Shown: positions 8,959 to 18,272, numbered from the stretch's first letter. The stretch: 64,000 nt of DNA from Burkholderiales bacterium (GCA_022841915.1 JALHQN010000007.1:186001-250000); one strand, 5' to 3'. Numbers and translations: made by a program. Notes: generated by a model from the sequence alone, not told the origin.

Positions 8959-9413
8959 GGCAGCTCCCCCGTCGACTTCTGCCCACGATGCGTTCACGGT
9001 AGCACGCAGCGCCGAATCGAACAATGACGATGGTGGAGGCCAAGCGCAGATGGCCTCATTCGCAAGCAACGCGGCGGACAACGGTGCGGGCGAACGCTGC
9101 TATCTTCGATGAGCGAAAGTGCTCTGTGCGTTCTGCCGGATCGATGCACACGCCATGCTTCAGGGAGGCAATCGAGACGCACCCGGGATCGATCCGAAGG
9201 TGGCGAGCGCCTGGATTGCATCGGACGCCCGCCGACGCGGCGGACCAGCGCCACAAGACGATGTCGCGCCGTTGTCCCCGTGCATCGCAAGAGTGTGTTG
9301 GCTCCTGCGTGCGGCTTGGCGTAGGATCGCTTCGTCGGCGCCCTGAACAGCGGGATGTAATTCCATAAAATGGACTGTCGATTCGGCATCGCCAGACCCA
9401 CAGGAGGAGAGAG
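8959..9413. other. Divergent intergenic region between two Bug genes
   Basis: About 455 bases separating a leftward and a rightward Bug gene. Possible frames are low-quality Arg/Cys-rich shadows. It must carry promoters for both directions, but no clear -35/-10 pair or operator was identified. Confidence 0.5.
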
Positions 9414-10409
9414 ATGTTCAATCGAGCCATCAAGGCGGCGTGCGCGCTGGCGCTTGTGTGTTCCGCCGTGTCTCCGGCTTGGGTGCTTGCCGCCGAAGCG
9501 GTGTCGAGCTACCCGAGCCGACCCATACGCTACATTCTTCCGAACGCACCGGGGTCCAGTGCAGATGTGATCGCCCGTATCGTCACGCGAGCTCTCGGCG
9601 ACGCGTTGGGCCAACAAGTCATTGTCGACAGTCGTCCCGGTGCCGGCGGCATGCTCGGTGTCGACATGATCGCCAAGGCGACGCCGGACGGCTACACGAT
9701 CGGGCGAGGCAACTCTCCCGGGCTAGCCATCGCTCCGCACGTCTACCGTAAGAAACTGCTCTACGATCCGATCAACGACTTCATTCCCGTTTCGCTGACC
9801 GACAAGGGACAGAGCCTGCTCGCGGTGCATCCGTCGGTGCCCGCCACAAGCGTGCGTGAACTCATCGACCTGCTGAAAGCAAAACCCGAGAAGCTGGCAA
9901 TGGCGTCTCCCGGGGTGGGTTCAGCGGGTCACCTCAGCGGCATGCTCTTTGCCACCATGGTGGGCGTTCGACCTTTGCATGTTCCATACAAGAGCGCGGG
10001 CCATTCCGTGATGTCGGTAGTCGCGAACGAATCGCAATGGACGTTCACGCCCATAGGCGCCACGCTGCCGCACGTGCACGCGGGCAGACTTCGACCGCTT
10101 GCCGTAAGCGATGTGAAGCGCTCCTCGCAGCTACCCGATATTCCCACCGCCGCGGAAGCCGGCGTTCCAGGCTATCAGTCGACCGGCTGGGGAGGTATCG
10201 TGCTGCCCAGGGGTGCGCCGAGTGCCATCGTTGCCAAGCTCAATAAAGCGATCGTCACCGCGCTCAACCGTCCGGACGTCAGACAGCAGATCATGGCGAA
10301 CGGCTCCGAGGCGGCGCCGAGCACGCCGGAAGAGTTCAAGCGGTTCATTCAAGAAGAATACGATCGGATCGGCAAGCTCGTGAGTGTGGCCAAACTCACC
10401 CTCGATTGA
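9414..10409 (+). CDS. Bug-type (TctC) substrate-binding protein
   Basis: 331 residues with a strong ribosome site AGGAGGAGAGAG. A signal peptide ends near WVLAAEA. The ligand loop reads YILPNAPGSSADV, a departure from the common VPFPPGGGTD form, followed by VIVDSRPGAGG, PDGYTIGRGNSPG and PLHVPYKSAGH. The altered loops suggest a ligand different from that of the neighbouring Bug proteins. It is followed about 300 bases later by an SDR gene on the same strand, possibly one unit. Confidence 0.9.
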   Translation: MFNRAIKAACALALVCSAVSPAWVLAAEAVSSYPSRPIRYILPNAPGSSADVIARIVTRALGDALGQQVIVDSRPGAGGMLGVDMIAKATPDGYTIGRGNSPGLAIAPHVYRKKLLYDPINDFIPVSLTDKGQSLLAVHPSVPATSVRELIDLLKAKPEKLAMASPGVGSAGHLSGMLFATMVGVRPLHVPYKSAGHSVMSVVANESQWTFTPIGATLPHVHAGRLRPLAVSDVKRSSQLPDIPTAAEAGVPGYQSTGWGGIVLPRGAPSAIVAKLNKAIVTALNRPDVRQQIMANGSEAAPSTPEEFKRFIQEEYDRIGKLVSVAKLTLD

Positions 10410-10712
10410 GGCAACGGGGCGATCTCGATCGGGCAGTTTCGCGGGGATCTGGGGAAACTGGTGGCTCGGGCAGAATCGCGTCCCCGGGCGAACGCAGTAC
10501 ATGCAAACGACGCCAACGCCGGCAGCGCTGCGCGATGACCGAGGTCGACGCCGTGCTCCGGCCGCCACGGGATGACGCCTGTCCCTTGTCATCCAGCGCG
10601 AATATGACATGATTGCCCGGCTCGCTTGCTATGTTGGCCGAACAGCACGTTTGCTGTTTCGAGTACAGCGAGATTTGGCAGCACTTTCGTTGCGTGCTTT
10701 CAGGAGAACGAC
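10410..10712. other. Intergenic region, no gene seen
   Basis: 303 bases between a Bug gene and an SDR gene on the same strand. Nothing is recognisable except the SDR ribosome site (CAGGAG) at the right end. Confidence 0.45.
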
Positions 10713-11468
10713 ATGGATCTGCAGTTGAACGGCAAGACGGCGCTCGTCACGGGCGCGAGCATGGGCATCGGTCATGCGATCGCACGGGGGCTCGCCGCCG
10801 AAGGCGTTCGTGTCTGCGTCGTGGCCCGACGGCGAAATCTTCTCGACGAACTGGCCGCCCAGATTGCCAGCAAGGGCCATCCGCGCCCGGAAGTGATCGA
10901 GAGCGATCTCATGGAAGAGGGGGCGCCCGAGCGCGTCGCCAACGCCGCTGCGAAAGCGCTCGGGCGTATCGACATACTGATGAACTCGGCAGGTGGCAGC
11001 CAGCCGGCGATCGGGATCGATGCCGGTGAAGCGGCCTGGGAAGAGTCGATGCGCCTGAATTTCGTGCGTCTTCGTCAACTCACGCATGCGGTCCTGCCGG
11101 GCATGATCGAAAACGGCTGGGGTCGCGTGGTCAACATTACCGGCAAGTCGGAGCCCGAGGCGCTCATCACGGCCAATGCGGCCAAGGCGGCGATACACGC
11201 TTGGGCGAAAGGCCTGTCGCGCGTCATCGGGCCGAAGGGCATCACCATCAATTCCATTGCGCCCGGGCGCATCATGAGCGAGCAGATACGGCGCAAGTAT
11301 TCTCCGGAGTTCAGGGCAAAGCAGTCGGCCGAAGAAATTCCGATGGGCCGTTATGGCGAACCCGAAGAACTCGCTGTCGTCGCGGTCTTCCTGGCATCGC
11401 CTGTGGCGGGCTACGTGACGGGCACGGTCATCCCGGTCGATGGGGGCTTGCGGAAATACGCGTTCTAG
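10713..11468 (+). CDS. Short-chain dehydrogenase/reductase family protein lacking the catalytic Tyr
   Basis: 251 residues from ATG 10713, which is preceded by CAGGAG at six-base spacing. The Rossmann motif TGASMGIG (residues 12-19), the NSAGG segment and the PVDGG C-terminus identify the SDR fold. The usual YxxxK active site is replaced by the segment ALITANAAKAAIH: the lysine appears to be kept while an alanine occupies the tyrosine position. The family uses NAD(P)H to reduce carbonyls, but this member may have altered or no reductase activity. It lies among Bug genes. Confidence 0.88.
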   Translation: MDLQLNGKTALVTGASMGIGHAIARGLAAEGVRVCVVARRRNLLDELAAQIASKGHPRPEVIESDLMEEGAPERVANAAAKALGRIDILMNSAGGSQPAIGIDAGEAAWEESMRLNFVRLRQLTHAVLPGMIENGWGRVVNITGKSEPEALITANAAKAAIHAWAKGLSRVIGPKGITINSIAPGRIMSEQIRRKYSPEFRAKQSAEEIPMGRYGEPEELAVVAVFLASPVAGYVTGTVIPVDGGLRKYAF

Positions 11469-11570
11469 AAGGCGAGGGTGGGCGGGTCGCTGTCGCGAAG
11501 GAGGTACTTCGTCTGCTGCGCAGGCGCTCACCCCTGCAGTTTCGCAGTGTCGGGCAAGCGGATCGGCGAC

Positions 11571-12548
11571 TCAGTTCAGCCGGATGCCGGCCTGTTTCGC
11601 GACCTCCGTCCACTTGCGGACTTCAGCGCCGATGAAGGTCCGCAGCGCTTTCGGCGCCATGGTGCGGGGCTCGGCGGCCTCTGCGTAAAGCCGCTTCTGA
11701 GTGGCGGGCTCGCGCAGGATCTCGGTGAACAACGCGGAGAGCTTGGTTTGGATCGGCTGCGGTACGCCGGCAGGAACGACCATGCCCCACCAGCCGTAGA
11801 TCTCGTAGCCCGGCAAACCCGCTTCGATGAAGGTCGGCACATCGGGGACGACCGGCTGGCGTTGCTCCGAGCCCACGGCGATGACTTTCAAGCGTCCCGA
11901 TCGTACGTGCGGCAGCGTCTGGGTGAGCGAGCTGAACATCATCGGAATCTGCCCGCCCATGACATCGATCATCCCGGGTGCGCCGCCCTTGTACGGGACG
12001 TGAACGACGGAGACACCTGCCAGCTTGTTGAACAGCTCCCCGCCGAAGTGGTTGAACCCGCCCACGCCCGTCGAAGCGTACGAAAGGGCCCCGGGCTTCG
12101 CCTTCGCGGCGGCGATGATTTCCTTGAGCGTCTTGAAGGGCCCCGTCGGCGAAACCACGAGGCAGTTGGTGTTGGCGCCGAGCATCGCGATGGGGTCGAA
12201 AGACTTCTCCACGTCCCAGGGCAGCTTGCGCACGGCGGCATTCATCGCGTAGGACACTGAGACGAGGAGCAGCGTGTAGCCGTCGGGCGTCGTTTCGGCG
12301 GCGATTTGAGTGCCTAGGATGCCGTTTGCCCCGCCGCGATTGTCGATCACGGTTTGCTGACCCAGATGCGCGCTCAGCCGTTCGCCGAAATGCCGGCCAA
12401 GGAGGTCGTTGCTGCCGCCGGGCGGGAAGGGAACGATGATGCGTATGGGCTTGCTCGGGTAGTCCCCAACGTCGGCGGCGTGGACGGCACTCGTCAGCGA
12501 TGACGCGAGCGCTGCAAAGATCCAGCAAGAAAGGACCCGAGGCGGCAT
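11571..12548 (-). CDS. Bug-type (TctC) substrate-binding protein
   Basis: 325 residues from ATG 12548 with GAGGAGAC upstream. The signal peptide ends near LTSAVHAA. Motifs are YPSKPIRIIVPFPPGGSNDLLGR, VIDNRGGANG, PDGYTLLLVSVS and VVHVPYKGGAP. It is convergent with the SDR gene and divergent from the next Bug gene, so it is probably transcribed alone from the 12.6-kb intergenic region. Confidence 0.9.
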   Translation of the reverse strand: MPPRVLSCWIFAALASSLTSAVHAADVGDYPSKPIRIIVPFPPGGSNDLLGRHFGERLSAHLGQQTVIDNRGGANGILGTQIAAETTPDGYTLLLVSVSYAMNAAVRKLPWDVEKSFDPIAMLGANTNCLVVSPTGPFKTLKEIIAAAKAKPGALSYASTGVGGFNHFGGELFNKLAGVSVVHVPYKGGAPGMIDVMGGQIPMMFSSLTQTLPHVRSGRLKVIAVGSEQRQPVVPDVPTFIEAGLPGYEIYGWWGMVVPAGVPQPIQTKLSALFTEILREPATQKRLYAEAAEPRTMAPKALRTFIGAEVRKWTEVAKQAGIRLN

Positions 12549-12721
12549 GACGGTCTCCTCCGATGAAACGTCCGGTGCAAGCGCTGCTGCAAGCCTGCGT
12601 GCGTGATGCCAAAGTCGGAGTATGGCCCTCGACGGCCACAAGTCAAGCACGTGGCACGCGTAGGTGGCTGGCCGCGAAGCCCTGCGTTCGTGTGCTCGAA
12701 TGCCGCGCCGTGCGAGTCGGC

Positions 12722-12751
12722 TTGACATTGCCGCCGGGGCGCCACGATGAT
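12722..12751 (+). promoter_or_regulatory. Candidate sigma-70 promoter for the downstream Bug gene
   Basis: A perfect TTGACA (12722-12727) is followed after 18 bases by GATGAT (12746-12751, four of six matches to TATAAT). Transcription from here would start near 12758, favouring translation from ATG 12780 rather than 12747. Prediction by eye only. Confidence 0.4.
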
Positions 12752-12779
12752 GAATCCTTTGGATGACATCGAGAGCGAC

Positions 12780-13751
12780 ATGGCAATGCGAAGTGGCGTC
12801 GTGTGCGGGACATTCATTGCTGCCTCCCTCCTGTGCGGCAGCGCCTTAGGACAAGCTTATCCAACGAAATCCGTCCGCATGTTGGTGCCGTTTCCTCCCG
12901 GCGGAGGCACGGATTTCATGGCCCGCCTGCTCGGACGCCATCTGACCGAGAAATGGGGGCAGACGGTCGTCATCGAAAATCGCCCGGGCGCAAGCATGAT
13001 GATCGCCTCCGAAATCGTGGCCAAGGCGCCCCCCGACGGCTATACCATCATCATGTCCTCGTCGAATCACACGATCAACCCGAGCTTGTATCCGAAGATT
13101 CCCTACGACACGGTCAAGGATTTCGCGCCGGTCACCTTGGTTGCGACTTCGCCGTTCCTGCTGGTTGTGCATCCATCGCTGCCGGTCAAATCGACCAAGG
13201 AACTGATCGCGCTGGCGAGCGCGCGCAAGGGACAGCTCAGCTACGCATCGAGCGGCACGGGCGGGCCGCAGCAGCTCGCCGGCGAATTGTTCAAGTCCAT
13301 GGCGAAGGTCGACATCACGCATGTCCCCTACAAGGGGACAGGGCCGGCAGAGGTCGATCTCATCGGCGGACACGTGCAGGTGATGTTCGCGACCATCATT
13401 TCGGCGGCACCGCAAGTCGCAGCCGGCAAGATGCGCGCGATCGCGATCACCAGCAAGGAGCGCTCCACGGCGTTTCCCACCTTGCCCACAGTCTCCGAAG
13501 CAGCCCTGAAGGGGTACGAGGCGACGAGCTGGTGGGGTGTTCTGGCGCCTGGCCGCACGCCACCCGAGGTCGTCGACAAGCTCAATGCGGATATCGTGGG
13601 TGTGCTGCAGATGGCCGAGCCGAGGAGCCGAATCACGAAGCTGGGCGGCGACCCGGTCGGCAATACGCCGCAGCAGTTTGCGGCATTGCTTCAGGAGGAA
13701 CTGGGCAAGTGGGCGAAGGTGATCAAGGAAGCGAACATCAAGATCGACTGA
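12780..13751 (+). CDS. Bug-type (TctC) substrate-binding protein
   Basis: 323 residues from ATG 12780; in-frame ATGs also occur at 12747 and 12786. The candidate promoter overlapping 12747 argues against that start. The signal peptide ends near LLCGSALGQ. Motifs are YPTKSVRMLVPFPPGGGTDFMAR, VIENRPGA, PDGYTIIMSSS and ITHVPYKGTGP. It lies immediately upstream of a small protein and an amidase on the same strand (90-base gap), so it is a good candidate to bind the amidase's substrate. Confidence 0.9.
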   Translation: MAMRSGVVCGTFIAASLLCGSALGQAYPTKSVRMLVPFPPGGGTDFMARLLGRHLTEKWGQTVVIENRPGASMMIASEIVAKAPPDGYTIIMSSSNHTINPSLYPKIPYDTVKDFAPVTLVATSPFLLVVHPSLPVKSTKELIALASARKGQLSYASSGTGGPQQLAGELFKSMAKVDITHVPYKGTGPAEVDLIGGHVQVMFATIISAAPQVAAGKMRAIAITSKERSTAFPTLPTVSEAALKGYEATSWWGVLAPGRTPPEVVDKLNADIVGVLQMAEPRSRITKLGGDPVGNTPQQFAALLQEELGKWAKVIKEANIKID

Positions 13752-13841
13752 TGCACCAGCCCGGTATCGAGCTGCACCTCGGGCCGGATTTCGATCCGAA
13801 AGGTTTCGCTGCGAATCTGCAGTCACGGAGGGCGTTCTCCC

Positions 13842-14045
13842 ATGCGCAAGAGCGTTGACCCCGCAGCGGTGAGGCGGCTCACCGGACAGCTTCGAGGGAT
13901 CCGGTTGAGTCAGAAGCGGGCAGAACAGATTGCAGCCGAACTCGCTCGGATGAACGCTGCAGCCCGCCTCGAAGGCGGCCTGAACGACTTCAACGATCAG
14001 CCGATGAACTTCGGGGTCGTGCTGGCGGGGCTTGCCAAGCGATGA
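13842..14045 (+). CDS. Small AtzG/GatC-like amidase partner protein
   Basis: 67 residues, predicted all-helical. The tail LNDFNDQPMNFGVVLAGLAK is mirrored in the small protein at 62290-62502 (LDFNDDPARFAATLVRLK), which also precedes an amidase. The gene overlaps the amidase start by the four bases ATGA, indicating translational coupling and probably a stoichiometric complex. The nearest known parallel is AtzG, the GatC-like subunit of AtzE carboxybiuret hydrolase. A subunit role is inferred from size, pairing and parallels, not shown directly. Confidence 0.72.
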   Translation: MRKSVDPAAVRRLTGQLRGIRLSQKRAEQIAAELARMNAAARLEGGLNDFNDQPMNFGVVLAGLAKR

Positions 14046-15460
14046 GCGACCTCCTGAAGATGAGCCTGTCCGAGGTGGCTGCGGCGATTCGACGCAAGCG
14101 CGTGTCCTCGCTCGAAGTGACGCGGGCGTGCATCGAGCGCGCAAAGGCCGTGCAGCCGCAGGTGAACTGCTTCATCGCCCTGGAGGAGGAAGAGGCTTTG
14201 CGCGCTGCGCGCGCGGCTGACCGGGCTGTCAAGCGCCACGCAAAGCTAGGCCGGCTGCACGGTGTGCCGCTCGCGCACAAGGATATGTTCTACCGGGCCG
14301 ATCGGGTGTGTACTGGCGGAAGCAAAGTCTTGCAGGACTATCGGCCGACCGACACTGCCACCGTCGTCCATCGCCTCGCGAGCGCGGGCGCGCTGTGGCT
14401 CGGTCGTCTCAACATGTCGGAGCTGGCGGCCAACCCGACCGGACACAATCCCTTCTTCGGGGACTGCTGCAATCCCTGGAACCCTGCGCATATCACCGGG
14501 GGCTCGTCCAGCGGCTCGGCGGCTTGCGTGGCTGCCCGAGCCTGTTTCGGAGCGCTCGGGTCGGACACGGGAGGTTCGGTGAGACTGCCGGCGGCCGCGA
14601 ACGGCGTCGTGGGCCTCAAGCCGACCTATGGTCGCGTCAGTCGTCATGCGATTCTGCCACGCGCGTGGTCCTTCGATACGGTCGGGCCGCTCGCACGCAC
14701 GGTCCGCGACTGTGCCCGTTTGATGGAAGTGATCGCCGGCGCAGACCCGCTCGATCCGACTGCCGGCAGCGCGCCGGTGCCGAGGTACGAGCGCCTGCTC
14801 GGGCGGGAAATTCGCGGCATGAAGATCGGCGTCCCGCGTAATCACTACTACGACGGCGTCACGACCGATGTGTACCGAGCGATGCAGGAGAGCCTCGCGG
14901 TGTTGAAATTTCTCGGCGCACGCATCATCGAACTGGATGTTCCCGATCCGGGCGTCGCGATCCGACTTGCGAATGTCATTGGTCAGGTCGAATCGTCGAG
15001 CGTTTGCGCGAACTGGATGCGAGAGCGTCCGCAGGACCTGTCGCTCGTCGTGCGGACCCGAAGCGAAGCCGGTTTCGCGATACCTGCGGTAACGTATCTG
15101 GAAGCGCTCAATGCGCGTCCCCGGATCACGGCGCAGTTCGTCCAGTCCGTGTTCGGGCGCATCGACGCGCTTCACGCACCCGTGATGCCCATGCCCGTGC
15201 CGACGCGTGCGGAAACCATGCCCGAGGGCACCGCCGACATCATGACGTTGCTCGCCGCCCTGACTCGCAATACGCGTCCGTTCAATTTTCTGGGATTGCC
15301 TGCGCTGTCGGTGCCTGCCGGCTTTGCGGACAACGGCTTGCCCATCGGTTTCCAGCTTGTCGGTCGGCCCTTCGGAGAAGAGGTGCTCCTGCAGATCGGT
15401 GACGCTTATCAGCGGGAAACCGATTGGCATGAGCACGAGCCGAAGATCGTGTCGGGGTGA
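14042..15460 (+). CDS. Amidase signature family hydrolase (AtzE-like)
   Basis: 472 residues. The triad is visible as Lys80 ([10 protein letters not shown]), the serine pair near 155-156 (GGSSSGSAAC) and Ser179 ([13 protein letters not shown]). The sequence is a close paralogue of the amidase at 62499-63911, sharing long blocks such as [11 protein letters not shown], while the amidases at 3603 and 29282 are more distant. It is coupled to the preceding small protein through an ATGA overlap and follows a Bug gene. It probably hydrolyses a small amide or ureido compound; the exact substrate cannot be deduced. Confidence 0.9.
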   Translation: MSDLLKMSLSEVAAAIRRKRVSSLEVTRACIERAKAVQPQVNCFIALEEEEALRAARAADRAVKRHAKLGRLHGVPLAHKDMFYRADRVCTGGSKVLQDYRPTDTATVVHRLASAGALWLGRLNMSELAANPTGHNPFFGDCCNPWNPAHITGGSSSGSAACVAARACFGALGSDTGGSVRLPAAANGVVGLKPTYGRVSRHAILPRAWSFDTVGPLARTVRDCARLMEVIAGADPLDPTAGSAPVPRYERLLGREIRGMKIGVPRNHYYDGVTTDVYRAMQESLAVLKFLGARIIELDVPDPGVAIRLANVIGQVESSSVCANWMRERPQDLSLVVRTRSEAGFAIPAVTYLEALNARPRITAQFVQSVFGRIDALHAPVMPMPVPTRAETMPEGTADIMTLLAALTRNTRPFNFLGLPALSVPAGFADNGLPIGFQLVGRPFGEEVLLQIGDAYQRETDWHEHEPKIVSG

Positions 15461-15646
15461 GCGCCCCGCGCATGGCATGAGGTAGACGACTTTGCCGAAG
15501 GCGCGCTCGCGGCGCTCATTGGCGTGCGTGCCCGAAGGCAGCTTCCATGGCCAGCATGCCCGCCTGAGGCGAAGGCGGACTAGGTAGCTCGATGGATGAG
15601 CGCAGCCCGTAGCCGTCGATCAGCGCTGCTATGCCGCTCGGGCGGC

Positions 15647-15976
15647 TCAGTGGACCGGCAGCTTGCCGGGATTCTCGGCCAGTGTGCAGTTCGACAACAC
15701 CATGCGGTGGCCACCCATGTTGAGCGTCGCGTTTCCGGAAGGGCCGCTGTTGCGCTCGGATGTCGTGCTGATGGTGCCGTCGCCCGTCACCAGGAAGAAC
15801 GTGCAACCCTCCTGGACGATGTAAGGGGGGCTCGCGTCGATTTTCTTGCTGGGAAAGGGCATCGAAGCGTCGATGCTGGTGGTTTGCTGCGTGGTCTGCG
15901 GCTCGCTACTGCAGCCGAGGAGAATCAATGTGCCCGCGAGCGGAAGCAGAAAGGCCCTGCGCGATGGAACCGTCAT
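15647..15976 (-). CDS. Small putative lipoprotein of unknown function
   Basis: 109 residues with a clear ribosome site (AAGGAG). The N-terminus has basic residues, a hydrophobic core and the lipobox LILLGC, so Cys22 is probably lipidated and the protein is membrane-anchored. The mature part is short, begins Ser/Gln/Thr-rich, and has a beta-rich region around GCTFFLVTGDG and NATLNMGGHRMVLSNC, with a cysteine pair that could form a disulfide. No family was recognised. It is convergent with the preceding amidase. Confidence 0.72.
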   Translation of the reverse strand: MTVPSRRAFLLPLAGTLILLGCSSEPQTTQQTTSIDASMPFPSKKIDASPPYIVQEGCTFFLVTGDGTISTTSERNSGPSGNATLNMGGHRMVLSNCTLAENPGKLPVH

Positions 15977-16277
15977 GGTTGCTCCTTCGTTGTCAGTGAG
16001 GGGTTTCGCTCAGACGTATCGGCAAAGGATGGGCGGCCTTGAGGCGTCGTTTGCGCGGCTGACCTGGCTCTTGCGTCGGACGGCTCGATGTATGGATCTT
16101 CGTCTCGAAGTTGTCATACGAGTTCGCTAACGTTCCTGGATCGCGCGGCAGTTCGAGTTCGCTCGGCCGGAGAAGACGGACGGCCGGCTGACGTTCTCGC
16201 GAGGGGCCATGTACCCGATAGCCACGCCTGCGCCTTGAACCGTCCGTTTCCGACACTCGCAGCATAGGCAGATCGAG
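15977..16277. other. Divergent intergenic region
   Basis: 301 bases between the leftward lipoprotein gene and the rightward 5'-nucleotidase gene. It should contain both promoters; no confident site was picked out and no gene is seen. Confidence 0.45.
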
Positions 16278-18272
16278 ATGAACTTCATCCAGCATCGCAT
16301 CACCCGCGCAGTCGCATTCGCGCTGCTCGTCACTTCATCGCCGTATGTCGCCGCAGCCGCGGCGGAAGGGCTGACGATCATGCATGTCGGCGATCAGGAA
16401 TCCTGGCTGCTTTCCGCCGCTGGGAACGCCCGAGACGCGGCCGGCAATGCGCTTTCGTTCTACGGAGGTGTGGATCGGCTCGCGCAGGTCATCGTGAACG
16501 AGCGTGCTGCGGCTGCTGGCACCAGCCGTTCGGTCTTGACGCTCAATGCCGGCGATGCTTTTCTGCCGGGCGCGCGCTTGAACGCGAGCCTCGACAACCT
16601 GGGTTCCGCCTACCTCGGCGGCCAGGACTTCTACGATGCGCGTGCCATGCGCATGATCGGCTTCGATGCTGCCGTGTTCGGCAATCACGAGTTCGACCTG
16701 GGCGCTGCCACGGCAGCAAGTTTTGCGCGGGCGTCCGGGACGACTTATTTGTCGGCGAATCTGAACCTCGACAGTATGGTCAACGGAAGCAGCTTCTCGG
16801 CGCTGGCGGGCGGCATGGTGGCGCCCAGCAAAGTCGTCACCACAGCGGCAGGTAACAAGGTCGGCCTCATAGGGGCGACGACCCCGCTGTTGCCGATCGT
16901 ATCGTCGCCCGGGCCCGTGGGGCTGTTCGGCTACGATACCAATGCAACGGGCGCACAGAACCTGCAGGCGCTCGTTCCCTTGTTGCAGGCGCAAATCAAC
17001 GAACTGAGGTCGAACCAGGGGGCGACGACCATCGTTCTCATGAGCCACTTGCAGAGTGCCGCGAACGAAATCAATACCATCGTGCCGCAGCTCGCGGGCG
17101 TCGATATCGTATTGTCGGGCGGTGGTCACGAACTGATGGCGAACCCCGCGAACGCGCTCCTTCCCAGCGATACGGCGGCCATTGTCGGCTACCCCCTGGC
17201 GGTGCCTACCGCAACGGCGGGCCAGAAAGCGCTGGTCGTGACATCGAGCTTCGGCAATCGATATGTCGGGCGACTCGATGTCGAACTCGGTGCCGACGGC
17301 AAGGTGCTGCGGGATGCCTCGGGTATCCCGATCACGGGCGCCGATACCCGGGCCATACGGGTGTCGGGTCTGCCAGCCGATTCGGACCGAGTGACCGGCG
17401 ATGCGATGGTCTATCAGGAGGTGGTCGCCCCCGTCGCCGCCTATGTCGCGACATTGAATGGCCAGATCATCGGGTCCAGCGAGGTGACGCTGAACGGCGC
17501 GCGCGGAACAGCTGGCGCTCTGCCCGGTTCCTTCGTCGTCGGGGTGCGCAATGCGGAAACGAACCTGGGCAATCTGGTCGCCGACGCCATTCTGTCCGCA
17601 GCCGGCGGGGATGCACGCGTCGCCATGCAAAACGGCGGTGGTATCCGGGCCGGCATCGACCAGGGCGATATTTCACGCGGCGAGACTTCGACGACGCTGC
17701 CGTTCTTCAATATCGTGGTGAACGTCCCGAATGTCACGCCGGACAAGCTCAAGGCATTGCTCGAGCACGGCTACGGCGGCACAGCGACTTCGCCGTTGGG
17801 TGGTGCGGAGGGGCGGTTTCCGCAGATCGCTGGCATGCGCGTCCTGTACGACACCAGCAAGCCGGTCGGTGAACGCGTCATCGCGATCACGCTCGACGAC
17901 GGGACGAAGTTGATCGCGAACGGAGCCGTAGTGGCCGGAGCACCGGCTATCACGCTTGCTACGATCGACTTCCTGGCAGGAGGTGGCGATGGGTATCCAT
18001 TCCAGGCGCTGGGACTGACGTTCCAGAATGGCGTCAACAATGTGACCTACGGCGAGGCGCTCGATCGCTTCATCTCGCTAGCGCCCGAGCAGGGGGGGCT
18101 TGGCGGCATCGTGCCAGCGTCACTCTACGCAGCCGAGAACGTGCTCGACTTCCAGGGCAGGCAAGTGGACATCGCGATCGCCGTGCCGGAGCCGGAAGCC
18201 TACGCGCTGATGCTCGCAGGACTGGCGTTGATGGGCTGGATTGCGCGCCGTCGTCGGAACGGCAGGATGTGA
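16278..18272 (+). CDS. Secreted 5'-nucleotidase/metallophosphatase with PEP-CTERM sorting signal
   Basis: 664 residues with a signal peptide ending near YVAAAAA. The N-terminal metallophosphatase domain shows LTIMHVGDQES, NAGDAFLPG, GNHEFDLG, LMSHLQ and SGGGHE. The C-terminal nucleotidase domain shows NGGGIRAGIDQGDIS and FLAGGGDGYPF. The usual first metal motif DxH reads GDQES here, so the histidine is changed. The last 25 residues are VPEPEAYALMLAGLALMGW then an Arg-rich end, a classic PEP-CTERM tag recognised by exosortase. The enzyme should therefore be exported and processed at the envelope, perhaps releasing phosphate or nucleosides outside the cell. The exosortase must be encoded elsewhere. 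Confidence 0.9.
   Translation: MNFIQHRITRAVAFALLVTSSPYVAAAAAEGLTIMHVGDQESWLLSAAGNARDAAGNALSFYGGVDRLAQVIVNERAAAAGTSRSVLTLNAGDAFLPGARLNASLDNLGSAYLGGQDFYDARAMRMIGFDAAVFGNHEFDLGAATAASFARASGTTYLSANLNLDSMVNGSSFSALAGGMVAPSKVVTTAAGNKVGLIGATTPLLPIVSSPGPVGLFGYDTNATGAQNLQALVPLLQAQINELRSNQGATTIVLMSHLQSAANEINTIVPQLAGVDIVLSGGGHELMANPANALLPSDTAAIVGYPLAVPTATAGQKALVVTSSFGNRYVGRLDVELGADGKVLRDASGIPITGADTRAIRVSGLPADSDRVTGDAMVYQEVVAPVAAYVATLNGQIIGSSEVTLNGARGTAGALPGSFVVGVRNAETNLGNLVADAILSAAGGDARVAMQNGGGIRAGIDQGDISRGETSTTLPFFNIVVNVPNVTPDKLKALLEHGYGGTATSPLGGAEGRFPQIAGMRVLYDTSKPVGERVIAITLDDGTKLIANGAVVAGAPAITLATIDFLAGGGDGYPFQALGLTFQNGVNNVTYGEALDRFISLAPEQGGLGGIVPASLYAAENVLDFQGRQVDIAIAVPEPEAYALMLAGLALMGWIARRRRNGRM

Noticed and set aside
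15655..15669. CCGGCA-GCT-TGCCGG hairpin as a terminator
   Set aside because: Lies inside the coding region of the lipoprotein and has only a six-base stem.
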